Source of the DNA: CAYQIM01 sp964417555
GTDB lineage: Bacteria; Pseudomonadota; Gammaproteobacteria; Diplorickettsiales; Diplorickettsiaceae
Reading direction: 5' to 3'
Length of the DNA: 64,000 nt
NCBI GenBank assembly: GCA_964417555.1
Contig: CAYQIM010000059.1
Location: 62,001 to 126,000, forward strand
The translations under genes and the position numbers were made by a program. Below the pieces are notes generated by a model that saw only the letters and a program-made list of their open reading frames with translations, did no database searches and was not told the origin of the DNA. Shown here piece by piece: positions 27,240-37,164 of this stretch (positions within the stretch are counted from its first letter, which is position 1; each line of letters begins with the position of its first letter).

Positions 27240-28747
27240 TTACGGTTTCATCAACGAATGTTGGCGATGAAACAATGCGATTTGACTTAGTACAGGACAT
27301 CTAAAAATATAATGTTTTCCATACTCCGGATTATTGAGAGAGTTCATACAGAAAGCATTTTCACTTTTTATACTTTCTATGGATTGCTGCGTTGTATTTT
27401 TATATACAATAAATATAGTCAATAAGATATAAACAAAGAAAGTAAAATAAAATCGAATTCGCACATTTTTATAAGAAACTTGCTGGCAAATTAATTTTTT
27501 TTTAAAGACGACTTGTCGTGGAAATTTTAGAATCCATTGTAAAATTAGATAGGTAGAAAATAGAGAAAAATAGAAATTAAAGCTATATTGATTAAAAAAA
27601 TAAAATATATTTATTAACTTATAATGATTATTAAATGCAATATGCAATAACTGTGCTTGAAACATCGCTGCATCTGTATTATCTGCAAAACCAGAAATAT
27701 AGCCAATATAAATCAGCACAGCTACTAAATCAAAAAGAAGCAATTTACTTATTTTATCTTTATTTTGCTGAATTGTAGTTAATACAATAGCGGATGTAAT
27801 ATATATTACCCATGAAGGGTGCCAAAGCATCAGTATAAATGGAAATGAACTACTAACAAGAAAAATATAAGCAGCAATTACAGCTAAATCTTGTTTTCTT
27901 ATATTTAATGAAGAACAAATCCCTAATATTATTGCAAACAATAAAAATAAAACATAAATTTTTGTTTCAGCTTCATCAATTACAGCATAGAAAACACGTG
28001 ATAGTGAAAAAAAATGTAATACGCCCTCTATAAAAGCAGGAGAATTTCCATATATTATTTTTACAAGAAGTATAGGTAGTGAAAAGATAATTCCACAAAA
28101 AAAAGCTTTATAAATTTTTTTTCTACTAGTAAAAGTATAGATAAAAATACAAAAAGTGGGAAATATTTAAGCGTAATTGATAAACCAAATAAAAAAGAAG
28201 GTAAATAGATTCTACCCTTTAAAAAATAAAAAAAACTTATAAGTGTAAGAAAAATATAAAAAATATCACATTGCCCTATAATAAATTGAGAAAATAAGGC
28301 TAATGGCATGGTTAGCCAAAGCCAAGTAACATATTTACCCCATACGTGGTTCGAATTATAAATTTGTGTAATTTTATAGAAACATATCCCCGTTAGCACA
28401 TAGACAATTGACGTCAATAACTTTAGCCAATACACAAGGTAAATAGGGAAATAGGTTGGTGATTTTATTAGTCCAAATAGTTTAAACGGGTAAAGCCATG
28501 CGGCAAAAATAGCGAACGTAGTGGGAGGATAACTAGCCGTTACTGACGCATCAAGGCTCATAAAATGCTTACAATTATCATAAAAACTGAGCGGATTGCC
28601 AAATAAATAGTTTAAAGAACTCCAACCAATTAGATAAAGATCGGCTTGCTGGAAAAAAAAATAACAAAATAAAAGTACCACCCCACCTATGAAGTAATCA
28701 GCGCGAGTCAATCTAGATGTTGGGAACAAACTACGAATCGCTTCCAT
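27240..28747 (-). pseudogene. Second GT-C-type glycosyltransferase copy, frameshifted and C-terminally truncated
   Basis: Paralogue of the gene downstream, for example GWSSLNYLFGNPLSFYD against GWRSLNYLFSNPLDFYD, and LWLTMPLALFSQFIIGQ against LWLTTPLALFSQFIFSQ. The first frame (28747-28061) leaves the family after VEKK. The second frame is open through to 27240 and reads KAFFCGIIFSLPILLVK, then IIYGNSPAF, matching the paralogue. One extra A in the A8 run (28115-28122) or a change in the T8 run (28097-28104) reconnects them. The restored protein would be about 503 residues and lacks the last domain of the paralogue. First gene of the minus-strand operon. Confidence 0.75.
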
Positions 28748-28965
28748 GCTTCAAATTCCTTTTTAGTGACTATATTTCTACTACAAGCAAAATTTGCAGA
28801 AAAAATAGATCCCTATTTCCTAGAATACTTATATATATGATAAATAATGATCAAATATATCTGCGAATTATACAGCTAGAGTCAAAAAAGTACACCTAAA
28901 TTAGACAATTTACTTGCGAAATTTTAGGATAAAGTTAATTTACTACTTATGCTTACTGTTATCTA

Positions 28966-28974
28966 TGCTATAAT
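28966..28974 (+). promoter_or_regulatory. Extended -10 promoter for the methyltransferase gene
   Basis: TGCTATAAT is a perfect -10 hexamer with a TGN extension, 48 bases before the ATG at 29023. No good -35 is seen, which is usual for extended -10 promoters. The surrounding 28748-29022 stretch is AT-rich and separates two divergent transcription units; no gene is seen in it. Confidence 0.55.
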
Positions 28975-29022
28975 TTACCTTTTTTTATCAGTGTTAAAGT
29001 AAATTACAAAAGGATTGAGCTG

Positions 29023-29862
29023 ATGATGGAATTACTTATAAAGTTGTATAAACTTAAAGTTAAGTTATATCTTTTAGTTTGCTCTATTTTTAAACTATTT
29101 TTTTCCTCTATTTCTGTTATTTCAAAAGATAACCCTCCCTTTAGTAAAGTTTACTATCAGCATCACTTAAATGTCTCAGACAAATGGGTTAACTACCTTG
29201 AAGTTTATGAATATTTTTTTAAAGCCTATGTTGCTGGCACTCCCTCTGTATTAGAAATAGGTATACAAAATGGTGGAAACTTACAAATTCTTAAACAGTA
29301 TTTTAGAAATGCTAAAATTTATGGTGTAGATATTAATCCAAAGGTAGGGCAATTAGATCTAGGCGATGATATAAAAATATTTAACTTTGATGCCACTGAT
29401 GAAAAAGCCATTAAAAAAAATTTAAACCATTTGAAATTTGATATCATTATTGATGATGGTTCATATATATGTTCTGATGTTATAAATTCTTTTTATTTAT
29501 TCTTTCCTTTGCTAAAACCGGATGGAATTTATTTAGTAGAAGATTTACATACTTCTTATTGGAATAGTCATGGCGGAGCCTATCTCAGTAAAAACTCTTC
29601 AATAGAATTTTTTAAAAAATTTACTGACCTATTGAACTTCTATCATATAGAAGACGATTTAGCCCGAAATTCTTTTTCAGAACAAGATATTCATATTGCC
29701 CAATGGCTACAGGCTATCACCTTTTATGATAGCGTCGCCATTATAAAAAAATTAAAAAAACAAAGGAAAGGTCCTTATAAGCGTTCCGTGGTAGGGTCTT
29801 TTGACCCTATTGTGCCTCGCATTAGCGAGGCAATTAAGCAAGGCTGGTATTACCATGCTTAA
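29023..29862 (+). CDS. Class I SAM-dependent methyltransferase (macrocin/CmcI-like)
   Basis: 279 residues. SAM motif I is PSVLEIGIQNGGNLQIL, followed by KIYGVDINP; the metal-binding-like region is IIIDDGSYICSDV and YLVEDLHTSYW. This pattern is typical of O-methyltransferases acting on sugars and macrolides (Methyltransf_24 type). A hydrophobic stretch near residues 14-35 may bind the membrane. AGGA lies before the ATG. It overlaps the RgpF-like gene by 8 bases, which suggests it methylates the growing glycan or a terminal residue. Confidence 0.82.
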   Translation: MMELLIKLYKLKVKLYLLVCSIFKLFFSSISVISKDNPPFSKVYYQHHLNVSDKWVNYLEVYEYFFKAYVAGTPSVLEIGIQNGGNLQILKQYFRNAKIYGVDINPKVGQLDLGDDIKIFNFDATDEKAIKKNLNHLKFDIIIDDGSYICSDVINSFYLFFPLLKPDGIYLVEDLHTSYWNSHGGAYLSKNSSIEFFKKFTDLLNFYHIEDDLARNSFSEQDIHIAQWLQAITFYDSVAIIKKLKKQRKGPYKRSVVGSFDPIVPRISEAIKQGWYYHA

Positions 29863-31021
29863 TAAAAATGTATTTTCAGCATTACTGCTAATCAAGGTTA
29901 TAAAACAGTCTATAAAAAAAATAGCCTTATTTTTAATTCGCACTTTTTTTCACTGTCTGGATATGATCCGCTATTACAGTGTTCACCAGTTCAACAGTAA
30001 AATTATTGCTACGATTGTTAACGAAAAACACACTTCTAATAGTAGTGATAGTGGCTATGACACCTTAGCTGTCTTCGCTATCTTCCAACCTAAAGGTTTA
30101 TCGACATTATTAAAACGTTCTATCAATTACTTATCGCGCCATAAAGTAAAAGTTATGATTGTAGCGCCACACCCGTTAAATTCAAGCGACATAGCCTTTC
30201 TGGAACAAAGACATTGTATGGCACTCCAACGTGCAAACTTTGGCCGTGATTTTGGTTCTTATAAATACGGTATATTATATTTATTAAATAATTTACATCT
30301 ATTAAAACCTTATAAGAAAATACTTCTGGTCAATGACAGCATCGTATTTCCATTGAAAGAACAGGATGATTCTCTACGCAAGATACTAACCTATTCACAT
30401 GACGTTATCGGATTAGCCGAAGGTTATGTGGATCATTGGCATATCGGATCTTATTTCATTTTATTTAAAAAAGAATTTTTTCTAGAAAATGCTTTACAAG
30501 AATTTTGGAGAAGATATAAACCGTACCCATCTCGCGTTTATTGTATCAATAAAGGAGAAATTATCTTATCACAAACCATTCTTAAATTAGCGCATCCTAA
30601 CAAAACAATAAAGCTTATCTATGAAAACAGAAAAATATTAAACGCCTTAGAAAAATCACTTGTACTTAATAAAACTACTCCATTGCGTTTAACGCAACTC
30701 ATCCATAATAATTTACTCACAAAATTAACCTTTTCTTCTGATCAACCGATCAATTTAAAAGAAATAGCTCATACGATGGAACGTCTTTCACTTATACATT
30801 ATTTTGCGCTTATTTTAATAGAATATTTAGATTGTTTTTTTATAAAAAGGGACCTTTGCTTCCGTGAAATTTTTACGGTATCTCAAATACTCCATTACAT
30901 TGCTACGATCAATGAAAATGAGGATTTTATAGAACAACTTTCGCTTGATCTTAAACATAAAGGAAAAACTTCATCGCTACCCTTTTTTAATAAGCTATTA
31001 ACTTACGCAGCCATTATTTAG
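29855..31021 (+). CDS. RgpF-like rhamnan synthesis glycosyltransferase
   Basis: About 388 residues from the ATG at 29855, which overlaps the methyltransferase stop (longer frames start further up, inside it). The central ANFGRDFGSYKYGI motif and VNDSIVFPL resemble the RgpF (rhamnosyltransferase) family. An N-terminal hydrophobic segment may anchor it. The rml genes directly after supply dTDP-rhamnose, which supports a rhamnosyltransferase role. It converges with rmlB, overlapping by 4 bases. Confidence 0.78.
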   Translation: MLNKNVFSALLLIKVIKQSIKKIALFLIRTFFHCLDMIRYYSVHQFNSKIIATIVNEKHTSNSSDSGYDTLAVFAIFQPKGLSTLLKRSINYLSRHKVKVMIVAPHPLNSSDIAFLEQRHCMALQRANFGRDFGSYKYGILYLLNNLHLLKPYKKILLVNDSIVFPLKEQDDSLRKILTYSHDVIGLAEGYVDHWHIGSYFILFKKEFFLENALQEFWRRYKPYPSRVYCINKGEIILSQTILKLAHPNKTIKLIYENRKILNALEKSLVLNKTTPLRLTQLIHNNLLTKLTFSSDQPINLKEIAHTMERLSLIHYFALILIEYLDCFFIKRDLCFREIFTVSQILHYIATINENEDFIEQLSLDLKHKGKTSSLPFFNKLLTYAAII

Positions 31022-32028
31022 CATAAACGTAAGTAATTCATTAAAATTTTTCGAATACCAGATGAAAATGATTCAACGGGTTTCCAAGCCAGTTCTTTTT
31101 CTATCTTTGCTGTGTTAATCGCATAACGCCAATCATGCCCTGCCCTATCTTTTACGAAGGTTATTAATTCCGCATAATGATAAGCAGTAGGTCTTAATTC
31201 TGCTAAAATTTCACAAATCGTCTGAATCACCTGTAAGTTACTTAATTCATTATTACCACCTATATTATAGGTCTCACCTATCTTCCCTTGACGGATAATC
31301 TTATCAATAGCACGGCAATGATCCTCCACATAAAGCCAATCGCGTATATTAGAACCATTCCCATACACCGGTATGGATTTTTGCTTTAAACAGGCATGAA
31401 TTACCGTGGGAATAAATTTTTCAGCATGTTGAAAAAAACCGTAATTATTCGAACAATTGCTTACGCTGGTAGGAAGCGCATAGGTATGATAATACGCGTT
31501 CACTAAATGATCGGAGGCCGCTTTACTTGAAGAATAAGGGGAACTCGGAGCGTAGGGCGTGGTTTCGGTAAAAGCAGGATCCTTTTTTTCTAAACTGCCA
31601 TATACCTCATCAGTAGAAATGTGATGAAAGCGACAATACTGTGTATCCCATTTTTTCTCTTCTAACCAGTATTTTCGACTGGCTTCTAATAAAGTTAATG
31701 TACCCAACACGTTAGTCTGGATAAAAACAGTAGGATCCGCAATCGATCGATCAACATGGGTTTCTGCAGCAAAATGGACAATCGTGTCGATCTCATATTC
31801 TCGCAATAAAGCATCAATCAAAAGTCTATCGTTAATATCGCTTTGCACAAAACGATGCTGTTGTGGATACGGTAAACCTGCTAATTTCTTCAAACAGCCG
31901 GCGTAGGTTAATTTATCTAAATTAACAATACTCAGTTCAGGATAATGTTTTTGATAAAAATGAATAAAATGACTACCAATAAAACCTGCACCACCGGTAA
32001 CCAGCATACTTTTTGGCAAATAACTCAT
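31018..32028 (-). CDS. rfbB: dTDP-glucose 4,6-dehydratase
   Basis: Second enzyme of dTDP-L-rhamnose synthesis. The 336 residues show GGAGFIGSHFI, FAAETHVDRSI, the catalytic HISTDEVYG (Asp-Glu pair) and YSSSKAASDHLV (YxxxK), and NCSNNYG. Its last base-pairs overlap the convergent RgpF-like gene, and its start overlaps the rfbD stop by 4 bases, so rfbD and rfbB are co-transcribed. Confidence 0.97.
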   Translation of the reverse strand: MSYLPKSMLVTGGAGFIGSHFIHFYQKHYPELSIVNLDKLTYAGCLKKLAGLPYPQQHRFVQSDINDRLLIDALLREYEIDTIVHFAAETHVDRSIADPTVFIQTNVLGTLTLLEASRKYWLEEKKWDTQYCRFHHISTDEVYGSLEKKDPAFTETTPYAPSSPYSSSKAASDHLVNAYYHTYALPTSVSNCSNNYGFFQHAEKFIPTVIHACLKQKSIPVYGNGSNIRDWLYVEDHCRAIDKIIRQGKIGETYNIGGNNELSNLQVIQTICEILAELRPTAYHYAELITFVKDRAGHDWRYAINTAKIEKELAWKPVESFSSGIRKILMNYLRLC

Positions 32029-32903
32029 GACAAATCTTTAATAACCTCTGTTAACCCATCAAGCCAAAGCTTAGGACGAATATCAAATACCTGTTCAATT
32101 TTATTCGACAATAAACAGGAGTTGTACGGTCTGTTAGCCGGCAGCGGGTATGCTGATGCAGGAATAGGAAAAATAGTCTTTGTTATTAAAGCTTGTGACT
32201 GTTTTGCCTGTTCAATAATATTATCCGCAAATTGATACCAACTTATCATTGGTAGACCACTATAATGATAAGTCCCCCAAGCCTGAGAACCTTGGTGCAA
32301 AGCACCTATGATAGTTAATAACACCTTCGCAATATCTGCCGCATAGGTAGGTCCTCCTCGTTGATCACACACAACCCGTAATTCGGACATCGCTTTTGCC
32401 TTATGTAAAATAGTTTTGACAAAATTATTTCCATAGCGCCCAAAAACCCAACTAACACGCAAAATAATATGCTTAGCCCAAATCTGCCGTATAGTGGTTT
32501 CACCAGCCAGCTTACTCTGGCCATACACTGATAAGGGATTGGGAATATCCTCTTCCACGTAAGATGTTTTCTTTTTACCGTCAAATACATAATCGGTAGA
32601 GATATGTAACAAAGGTATGTCAAATTGGCTCGCTATTTCAGCTAAATAGCGAACACCGTTAGCATTAACGGAAAAAGCTACTTCTTTTTCTGCTTCTGCA
32701 CTATCTACGGCAGTAAAAGCAGCTGCATTTAATAAATAATCCGGTTTTACTTGCGTAATAATACGCTTTACCGTATCAGGACAGGCAATATTTAACTGTT
32801 GATGCGTATAAGGATACAAATCAAATTTTAATTTTGTTGCTAACTCAACAATTTCACGACCGATTTGGCCGCCGGCACCCGTTAATAATAGTTTTATTGA
32901 CAT
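32025..32903 (-). CDS. rfbD: dTDP-4-dehydrorhamnose reductase
   Basis: Final step of dTDP-L-rhamnose synthesis. The 292 residues have GAGGQIGREIVE, the NAAAFTAVDSAE block, ISTDYVFDG, and YGQSKLAGE with YxxxK. The start lies inside the end of the GT2 gene upstream. The family and length are normal. Confidence 0.96.
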   Translation of the reverse strand: MSIKLLLTGAGGQIGREIVELATKLKFDLYPYTHQQLNIACPDTVKRIITQVKPDYLLNAAAFTAVDSAEAEKEVAFSVNANGVRYLAEIASQFDIPLLHISTDYVFDGKKKTSYVEEDIPNPLSVYGQSKLAGETTIRQIWAKHIILRVSWVFGRYGNNFVKTILHKAKAMSELRVVCDQRGGPTYAADIAKVLLTIIGALHQGSQAWGTYHYSGLPMISWYQFADNIIEQAKQSQALITKTIFPIPASAYPLPANRPYNSCLLSNKIEQVFDIRPKLWLDGLTEVIKDLS

Positions 32904-33774
32904 ATTGGCGAACTCCTTCTTTTAAACCGCGCCAAACAGCCGAGAAACTCGCTAAAGGCTCTGGAACAAAGGGTAACTTTCTTATTTCTAGCAAATTTCT
33001 CAACAGAATAACCATACGAAAAGAAAAAGAAATTTGTTTTTCCGAAAACAATAACAAACTATTTCGCATGGTGTAATAATAACGAAATGGACTTTGATAG
33101 TTAAGATTAAACCGTCCCACTTTTTTAACATTTCCTATCGTATGGCTCATCCACACATCTTCTAATCTAGCTAATTGAAAAGTTTTAGCATGCGCGCGTA
33201 AACACCATTCGGTATCAACCAGATCGATAAAATATTCTTTTTTTGGAAAACCAATCGTTTCTAAAGCAGAAACCTGTATCAACATCCCGGAACTAATCAA
33301 TAATGTTTTTAACCGCCACAGATCGATTAATGCCTTTAACTGTACATTTTTTTCTAGCTTACTTCGCCATTTATTTTTTTTTGGCAGTGTAAGTCTGGGA
33401 TCAGAACGTGATGGACCCACAGCAGCCAAACGCGGATAATACTTTTGAACCTGGTAAAAACCAACAATCATATTATCAACAAAATTATCAGGTAGTTGGC
33501 TGTCTTGATCAAGCAATAAAACAAAGTCAAATTTTTTATCAACTGCCATTTGACAAGCATAATAATGTGCACCACCTATACCCACATTTTCTGGACTTTG
33601 AAAATAATTGATAAAGCAAGGAATTTGGCGCTTCAAACTATTAAAAATCTGTGCATTATCAAAAAGTAAAATATGCACATTCGAAGATTCAGTACAAACC
33701 TTAAGTAACGACAGGAGTTGCTTTTCATCGGGATGGTAAAGTACTATAACTGCTAGGATATTAGGTCCTTCCAT
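32854..33774 (-). CDS. Family 2 glycosyltransferase, probable rhamnosyltransferase
   Basis: About 306 residues from an ATG at 33774 preceded by TTAGGG; an upstream ATG at 33861 would add 29 residues that look non-conserved. The GT-A fold begins ILAVIVLYHPDEKQ, with LLFDN, the NVGIGGAHYYACQMA block, and the DxD-like LLLDQDSQLPDN. The FIDLVDTEWCLRAHA region is typical of rhamnosyltransferases. It overlaps rfbD by 50 bases and is divergent from rfbA, within the dTDP-rhamnose set. Confidence 0.85.
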   Translation of the reverse strand: MEGPNILAVIVLYHPDEKQLLSLLKVCTESSNVHILLFDNAQIFNSLKRQIPCFINYFQSPENVGIGGAHYYACQMAVDKKFDFVLLLDQDSQLPDNFVDNMIVGFYQVQKYYPRLAAVGPSRSDPRLTLPKKNKWRSKLEKNVQLKALIDLWRLKTLLISSGMLIQVSALETIGFPKKEYFIDLVDTEWCLRAHAKTFQLARLEDVWMSHTIGNVKKVGRFNLNYQSPFRYYYTMRNSLLLFSEKQISFSFRMVILLRNLLEIRKLPFVPEPLASFSAVWRGLKEGVRQYVNKTIINGCRRPNRS

Positions 33775-33916
33775 AAAAAATACCCTAATTAAAGTATTAG
33801 TATATCTCATATATAAGCGCTGTGCGATTGAACCGCAAAATTTTTTAAGTTCAATCTCCATCTTTTAATTATGCATTGAAACGGAGTTTATCCGATAAAA
33901 TAAAGGGAACTTAACG

Positions 33917-34798
33917 GTGAAAGGTATTATCTTGTCTGGCGGCTCGGGCACACGATTACATCCTATTACCCAGGGTGTAAGTAAACAATTATTACCTATC
34001 TATGATAAACCAATGATCTATTATCCCCTCAGTACGCTCATGTTAATGGGGATACGAGAAATATTAATCATTACTACAGCAGAAGACCTAGCACAATATC
34101 AACGACTATTAAAAACTGGCGAACAGTGGGGCATCGATTTGTATTACAAGATACAAATGCGACCCGAAGGTTTAGCACAAGCCTTTCTTATTGGCGAGGA
34201 TTTTATTGGTCCTGATCAGGTGGCATTGATTCTTGGTGATAATTTATTCTACGGTGAAAAATTTTCTAATACCTTAATAACTATCCGTGATCGTATAAAA
34301 GGAGCAAGTATTTTTTGTTATTTTGTTGATGATCCACAGCGCTATGGCGTCGCAGTTTTTAATGAATCTCGCTTATTGATTGATATTGAAGAAAAACCCA
34401 CGCTACCTAAATCACACTGGGCCGTTACCGGCCTTTATTTTTACGATAATCAGGTTATTGATATTGCAAAACACATCAAGCCTTCGCCGCGCGGTGAGTT
34501 AGAAATTACGGATATTAACCGACATTATTTAGCATTGAATAAGCTAGACTACCACTTAATGAGTCGTGGCAGCACCTGGTTAGACACCGGAACGCATGAC
34601 GCTCTACTAGAAGCCTCACATTTCATTCAGGTATTCGAAAAACGCCAAGGCTTAAAAATAGCCTGTTTAGAAGAAATCGCTTGGCGAAAAGGGTTCATCA
34701 CCGATGAGCAATTAGAAATCTCAGCCCATCAGCTAAGCAAAAGCAGTTATGGTCACTACTTACTTCAACTTCTTAAACCCAGTTATGAAGCTTATTAA
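33917..34798 (+). CDS. rfbA: Glucose-1-phosphate thymidylyltransferase
   Basis: First enzyme of dTDP-L-rhamnose synthesis. The start is GTG at 33917. The 293 residues have GGSGTRLHPITQG, KQLLPIYDKPMIYYPL, the LGDNLFYG substrate segment, and WLDTGTHDALLEAS. It is divergent from the GT2 gene, and rfbC overlaps its end by 14 bases. Confidence 0.97.
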   Translation: MKGIILSGGSGTRLHPITQGVSKQLLPIYDKPMIYYPLSTLMLMGIREILIITTAEDLAQYQRLLKTGEQWGIDLYYKIQMRPEGLAQAFLIGEDFIGPDQVALILGDNLFYGEKFSNTLITIRDRIKGASIFCYFVDDPQRYGVAVFNESRLLIDIEEKPTLPKSHWAVTGLYFYDNQVIDIAKHIKPSPRGELEITDINRHYLALNKLDYHLMSRGSTWLDTGTHDALLEASHFIQVFEKRQGLKIACLEEIAWRKGFITDEQLEISAHQLSKSSYGHYLLQLLKPSYEAY

Positions 34799-35333
34799 AA
34801 CGCCTTTAAAAGATTTAGTCATCATTGCACCACAACGATATACGGATGAACGCGGTTTTTTTTTAGAAAGCTTTCAAGAAAAACACTATCAACAAATACT
34901 CAATACTCAGATCGTTTTTGTACAGGATAATCTATCACACTCAAAAAAACAGGTATTACGTGGATTACATTATCAACGACAACAACCACAAGATAAGCTT
35001 GTTACAGTAATAAAAGGTCGAGTGTTCGATGTCGCGGTTGATATTAGAAGGAATTCTCCTACATTTGGCAAATGGTTTGGTGCTATTTTAAGTGATGAAA
35101 ACCATCATCAATTTTTTATCCCCAAAGGTTTTGCCCACGGTTTTTGTGTACTCAGTGAAACTGCCGATTTTCATTATAAATGCAGCGATTATTACAACCC
35201 CAATGAAAATCTTGGAATTTTATGGTCAGATCCCCATTTAGCCATTGATTGGCCGCTAAAGAAAGTGCTGCTGTCGAATAAGGATAAGTTGTACCCTTCT
35301 TTAAAAGATATACCGGAACAATTATTATTTTAA
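34785..35333 (+). CDS. rfbC: dTDP-4-dehydrorhamnose 3,5-epimerase
   Basis: Cupin-fold epimerase of the rhamnose pathway. I start at ATG 34785 inside the rfbA end, which gives MKLIKTPLKDLVIIAPQRYTDERGFFLES. The catalytic region is VLRGLHYQRQQPQDKLV, and FIPKGFAHGFCVLS and LGILWSDP are typical. The protein has 182 residues, as expected. Confidence 0.96.
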   Translation: MKLIKTPLKDLVIIAPQRYTDERGFFLESFQEKHYQQILNTQIVFVQDNLSHSKKQVLRGLHYQRQQPQDKLVTVIKGRVFDVAVDIRRNSPTFGKWFGAILSDENHHQFFIPKGFAHGFCVLSETADFHYKCSDYYNPNENLGILWSDPHLAIDWPLKKVLLSNKDKLYPSLKDIPEQLLF

Positions 35334-35409
35334 GTATTCAAAAATAGACTTCATCTATCTGTAAAGGATATGTTATTATTGTTGGCTCAATTTATTGTAG
35401 CATGAATAA

Positions 35410-35426
35410 TTTTAACGAAGTTAAAA
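35410..35426. promoter_or_regulatory. Operator-like palindrome TTTTAAC-GAA-GTTAAAA
   Basis: A perfect 7+3+7 palindrome lies 13 bases before the effector-like gene at 35440 and directly before its AAGGATAAGGA ribosome-binding site. It could be a regulator binding site. Position and symmetry are seen; no binding protein is known. Confidence 0.35.
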
Positions 35427-35439
35427 ATAAGGATAAGGA

Positions 35440-36357
35440 ATGTTCCAGCACACGACATACAAAATGAGCCGCGGTTTGCTAAGCTTACTAAAAGACTTAC
35501 CTACCTCAGCAGATTTTGGCCTACGCATGAAAGACGAAAGTGAAGGACCTAGTCAAGTTGAACTTAGGTTTATCTTTAACACGCTGCGAATGGGGCTTAG
35601 ACCTTATTTAGCTAAGCGTACACTGAAAGCACTTTATCAATCGCTTAGAACCGATGAAAATGAGCGCACAAACAGTCCCGTTGAGGTTACGTTTTTTTAC
35701 AAAAACGGAATAGTCAATTCTCATCTCATTGATCAGGTGCTGCAAAGAATAGCGTGTCCCTCGTGCACTAAAGTAGAAGCTTCTGCTTTAGTTCAGGATC
35801 TCAAACATTATTTCAAGTTAGTGAATAACTTTAATGGACTTAGCTTTTTTTATCCTAGCCCTATTTTTTTTATGGGCATTTCATTTTTGTTATCGATCCT
35901 CATGCTGGCTTCTGCTGCATTTATACCTATATCTCCCATAATTATGTCAGTAATATTGGGAATAAGTCTTGGATTCATGGGAATAAGTGCAGTAACTGGA
36001 TTGGTAAACTTTTTTATTCCTCGTCTTCCTCATTTTCTTTTACCTAACAGGCTACAGTCTCTATTAAGCAATATCGCTAAACTCGAAAAAAGTATAGCGG
36101 GCAAATTGAATAATGTTGAAGAAGCAATCGAAGTCACTGAAAAAACCTTCGATAATCATCTACTACCTTCCTATGAAGAATGTGTAAAAAACACAGCTGG
36201 ACTTGTCGACAATATACTTCCTTCATATACCGAAGCGACAAAAAATCTCAGTCAATTGTCGTCGTCTTTTTTCAAATCTGCCGTAAATGATGCCGTATGT
36301 CAGACTGAACAGAACCAAAACGATCAGCGCCAATACCAGCAGCCCTACTGGTGCTAA
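35440..36357 (+). CDS. Effector-like hypothetical protein with two membrane helices and two LPSY motifs
   Basis: No family recognised. The 305 residues have an N-terminal soluble domain (1-140), a pair of hydrophobic helices at about 142-163 and 166-192, then a short amphipathic stretch and two LPSY motifs (residues 242-245 and 260-263) in similar surroundings (LLPSYEECV, ILPSYTEAT). LPxY is a variant PY motif bound by WW domains of Nedd4-type ubiquitin ligases in eukaryotes. A strong AAGGATAAGGA lies before the ATG. Placed between rfbC and a GT2 gene, it is unrelated to sugar metabolism by sequence, so it may be an inserted secreted protein. Confidence 0.6.
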   Translation: MFQHTTYKMSRGLLSLLKDLPTSADFGLRMKDESEGPSQVELRFIFNTLRMGLRPYLAKRTLKALYQSLRTDENERTNSPVEVTFFYKNGIVNSHLIDQVLQRIACPSCTKVEASALVQDLKHYFKLVNNFNGLSFFYPSPIFFMGISFLLSILMLASAAFIPISPIIMSVILGISLGFMGISAVTGLVNFFIPRLPHFLLPNRLQSLLSNIAKLEKSIAGKLNNVEEAIEVTEKTFDNHLLPSYEECVKNTAGLVDNILPSYTEATKNLSQLSSSFFKSAVNDAVCQTEQNQNDQRQYQQPYWC

Positions 36358-36360
36358 AAA

Positions 36361-37164
36361 TTACCAGCGCCATTTCCAAGCATAATAAAGCGCTGACTTA
36401 ATAGCAATCCACGCCATGGCTCTATCATGGTATGATGCTCGTGTCCACGCATGTTTTATTTTAACGGTAGGCACATAGGCAATTTGAGATACGTTTGCCA
36501 AACGTCGCCCTATATCTGAATCTTCATAATACATAAAGAATTTTTCATCAAATCCGCCAATAGCCTTCAAAATTGCTAATCGACACAACATAAAACAGCC
36601 GCTAGGATTGGTCAAATTAAAAATAGGCCGATTATAATCTTTATTACGCATTTCAAAACTTGTCAGCGGCTTATTAAATATTTTTTTAAGCCAAACAGGA
36701 GAAAAACGACGCAAAAAACTGATCCAAAGCCGTGGATTGTGCCGACAAAGATAAACCCGCTTGTCAGCCATATCATAAACATCAGGAACTACCATACCTA
36801 CGTTAAGGTTATCGTTCATAAAAATAAATGCATTTTTTAATGCGTCCGGTAGAATAACAATATCACTATTCATAATGAGGTGATAATCAGCATGGCTAGA
36901 AAAAATGGCTTGATTATGTCCATAACCATAGCCACCATTTTTAGGCGATGGCACATAGTAAATAGGTAATCCAGGAAAATGGTTTAAACACTCTAATTTA
37001 ATGTCAGACGATTTCTTTAATGCGGTTGCACCATTGTCAACAATAGTAACGTCGTACGTTGTGTGTTCGGGAATCACACTAATAAGATTCTGTAAACAAT
37101 TTTTTATATCAGAAAAGCTTTCATGATAGAGAACAAGACTAACTGATAACTTGATAGTATTCAC
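36361..37164 (-). CDS. Family 2 glycosyltransferase (WbbL-like rhamnosyltransferase)
   Basis: 267 residues of a GT-A enzyme: LSVSLVLYHESFSD, TIVDNGAT, KNGGYGYGHNQAI, and the metal-binding LIMNSDIVI. The acceptor-side FMYYEDSDIGRRL and the NPSGCFMLCRLAIL block match WbbL-type rhamnosyltransferases, which is consistent with the rml genes nearby. It converges with the effector-like gene. Confidence 0.85.
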   Translation of the reverse strand: MNTIKLSVSLVLYHESFSDIKNCLQNLISVIPEHTTYDVTIVDNGATALKKSSDIKLECLNHFPGLPIYYVPSPKNGGYGYGHNQAIFSSHADYHLIMNSDIVILPDALKNAFIFMNDNLNVGMVVPDVYDMADKRVYLCRHNPRLWISFLRRFSPVWLKKIFNKPLTSFEMRNKDYNRPIFNLTNPSGCFMLCRLAILKAIGGFDEKFFMYYEDSDIGRRLANVSQIAYVPTVKIKHAWTRASYHDRAMAWIAIKSALYYAWKWRW

